A stretch of DNA of 15,031 bases, taken from positions 1 through 15,031 of the forward strand of contig CAADTT010000027.1 of NCBI GenBank assembly GCA_900752065.1. The letters are read 5' to 3'. The notes under the pieces are model-generated. The model worked only from the letters and a program-made list of their open reading frames with translations. It did no database searches and was not told the origin of the DNA. Below, in pieces: positions 14,768 to 15,031 of the stretch (position 1 is the first letter of the stretch; each line of letters begins with the position of its first letter). The position numbers and the translations under genes are program-made. This stretch comes from Lachnospiraceae bacterium. Its GTDB lineage: Bacteria; Bacillota; Clostridia; Lachnospirales; Lachnospiraceae.

Positions 14768-14881
14768 ACACTCAAGAATCCAGCCGCTTTGCGTCTGTCG
14801 CGTTACACGCTTGTGATTCTTTCGTTACCATGTCAGGTGAAATCAAATGCTCACTTCGTTCGCGCTTGATTTCCTGCTGGC
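14766..14881. repeat. Hairpin-rich repeat element, possible small mobile element
   Basis: The segment is flanked by ATGGTATA at 14758-14765 and again at 14882-14889, as a target-site duplication would be. Its right half is a long imperfect inverted repeat: TACCATGTCAGGTGAAATCAA-like sequence at 14826-14846 pairs with 14867-14888 around a loop with CACTTCGTTCGCGC. The left half carries CGCTTTGCG and GCGT...ACGC mini-repeats. No transposase is encoded. The composition resembles dispersed palindromic elements seen in Lachnospiraceae genomes, from memory; copy number in this genome cannot be judged from one window. Confidence 0.5.
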
Positions 14882-14882
14882 A

Positions 14883-14891
14883 TGGTATAGT
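14883..14891 (+). promoter_or_regulatory. Extended -10 promoter motif, downstream copy
   Basis: TGGTATAGT repeats the upstream extended -10 with one change. TTGATT at 14866-14871 is only 14 bp away, too close for a standard -35, so activity would depend on the TGn extension. It lies about 50 bp before the short ORF. Confidence 0.4.
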
Positions 14892-14905
14892 AGTGCGAAT
14901 AAAAA

Positions 14906-14924
14906 TGGCCGAAAGAGAGGGCCA
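14906..14924 (+). other. Small leader hairpin before the short ORF
   Basis: TGGCC (14906-14910) and GGCCA (14920-14924) can pair around a purine-rich 9-nt loop, ending just before the TAAGGAGG ribosome binding site. TGGC could alternatively pair with GCCA in the left arm of the downstream terminator (14990-14993), which would be one way to build competing structures. Confidence 0.3.
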
Positions 14925-14944
14925 GTAAGGAGGAAAGATTGAAA

Positions 14945-14974
14945 ATGAGAAGTAGAGAGTATCCATTACCTTAA
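14945..14974 (+). CDS. Putative nine-residue leader peptide MRSREYPLP
   Basis: A strong TAAGGAGG at 14926-14933 precedes ATG AGA AGT AGA GAG TAT CCA TTA CCT TAA. A TTG at 14939 in the same frame could add two residues. The ORF is followed 13 bases later by a terminator hairpin, the layout of a translation-coupled attenuator. The peptide opens M-R-S-R, an Arg-X-Arg pattern. Arg/Lys-X-Arg/Lys motifs, including the MRLR of the ErmD leader, are known sites of macrolide-dependent ribosome stalling. The regulated gene would lie beyond the window. The function is inferred; the alternative is a chance ORF, though the ribosome binding site argues against that. Confidence 0.5.
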   Translation: MRSREYPLP

Positions 14975-14987
14975 GCACACGACAAAT

Positions 14988-15010
14988 AAGCCATCTTCCG
15001 GTGGCTTCTT
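14988..15010 (+). terminator. Attenuator-type terminator hairpin
   Basis: AAGCCATC and GGTGGCTT form an 8-bp stem (one T-G pair) closed by a TTCC tetraloop, followed by CTTT and an A/T-rich stretch. The U run is weak, as is common for conditional terminators. Its place right after a nine-codon ORF with a strong ribosome binding site suggests attenuation of a downstream gene. Confidence 0.6.
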
Positions 15011-15031
15011 TAAAAATTGAATATTGAGAAT

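Noticed and set aside
14772..14978. 68-codon ORF on the - strand
   Set aside because: It is built mostly from the hairpin repeat element and has no family resemblance or good start site; such ORFs commonly arise across palindromic repeats.
1..15031. CRISPR array, tRNA or rRNA genes
   Set aside because: No regularly spaced repeats with unique spacers, no cloverleaf pattern and no rRNA-like sequence were seen; the only tandem repeats are the coding ETEAA units and the two hairpin units.

Overview
The window looks like a chromosomal segment of a Gram-positive gut clostridium, most likely Lachnospiraceae (a Blautia-, Ruminococcus- or Roseburia-like organism). Reasons: a Firmicutes-type division and cell-wall cluster with DivIB-type FtsQ and a SpoVE/FtsW protein, strong AGGAGG-type ribosome binding sites with some TTG starts, acidic ETEAA-repeat lipoprotein linkers, and a CUT1 sugar transporter beside a GH112 phosphorylase. 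The genus is an inference; there is no rRNA or other decisive marker here.

Positions 1-7449 hold part of the dcw cluster on the + strand: mraY, murD, ftsW/spoVE, murA, ftsQ/divIB and ftsZ. They cover the first membrane step of lipid II synthesis, D-Glu addition, glycan polymerisation by a SEDS protein, the committed UDP-GlcNAc step, the divisome POTRA protein and the division tubulin. murG, murB, murC and ftsA, often found in such clusters, are absent from this stretch. Sigma-A-like promoters lie before mraY and before ftsZ. A 25-bp-stem hairpin at 7523-7584 separates ftsZ from the convergent gene that follows.

Positions 7593-14716 form a sugar-acquisition locus. An AraC-family regulator on the - strand diverges, across a 441-bp control region, from a + strand operon. 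That operon encodes a lipoprotein sugar-binding protein, two CUT1 permeases, a 59-residue two-helix membrane protein, and a GH112 beta-1,3-galactosyl-N-acetylhexosamine phosphorylase. The likely job is import of a galacto-N-biose/lacto-N-biose-type disaccharide (from mucin or milk glycans) and its phosphorolysis to galactose 1-phosphate and an N-acetylhexosamine. The transporter ATPase and the galactose 1-phosphate pathway must lie elsewhere. The gap between the binding-protein gene and the first permease gene carries a strong terminator-like hairpin followed by two tandem ~44-nt repeats whose small stems show compensatory base changes. An intrinsic terminator at 14687-14716 closes the operon.

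Positions 14717-15031 contain no long gene. There is a repeat/hairpin element of about 115 bp flanked by an 8-bp direct repeat that coincides with an extended -10 promoter motif. Next come a ribosome binding site, a nine-codon ORF (MRSREYPLP) and a terminator hairpin. This looks like a translational attenuator for a gene just beyond the window, possibly an antibiotic-responsive one.
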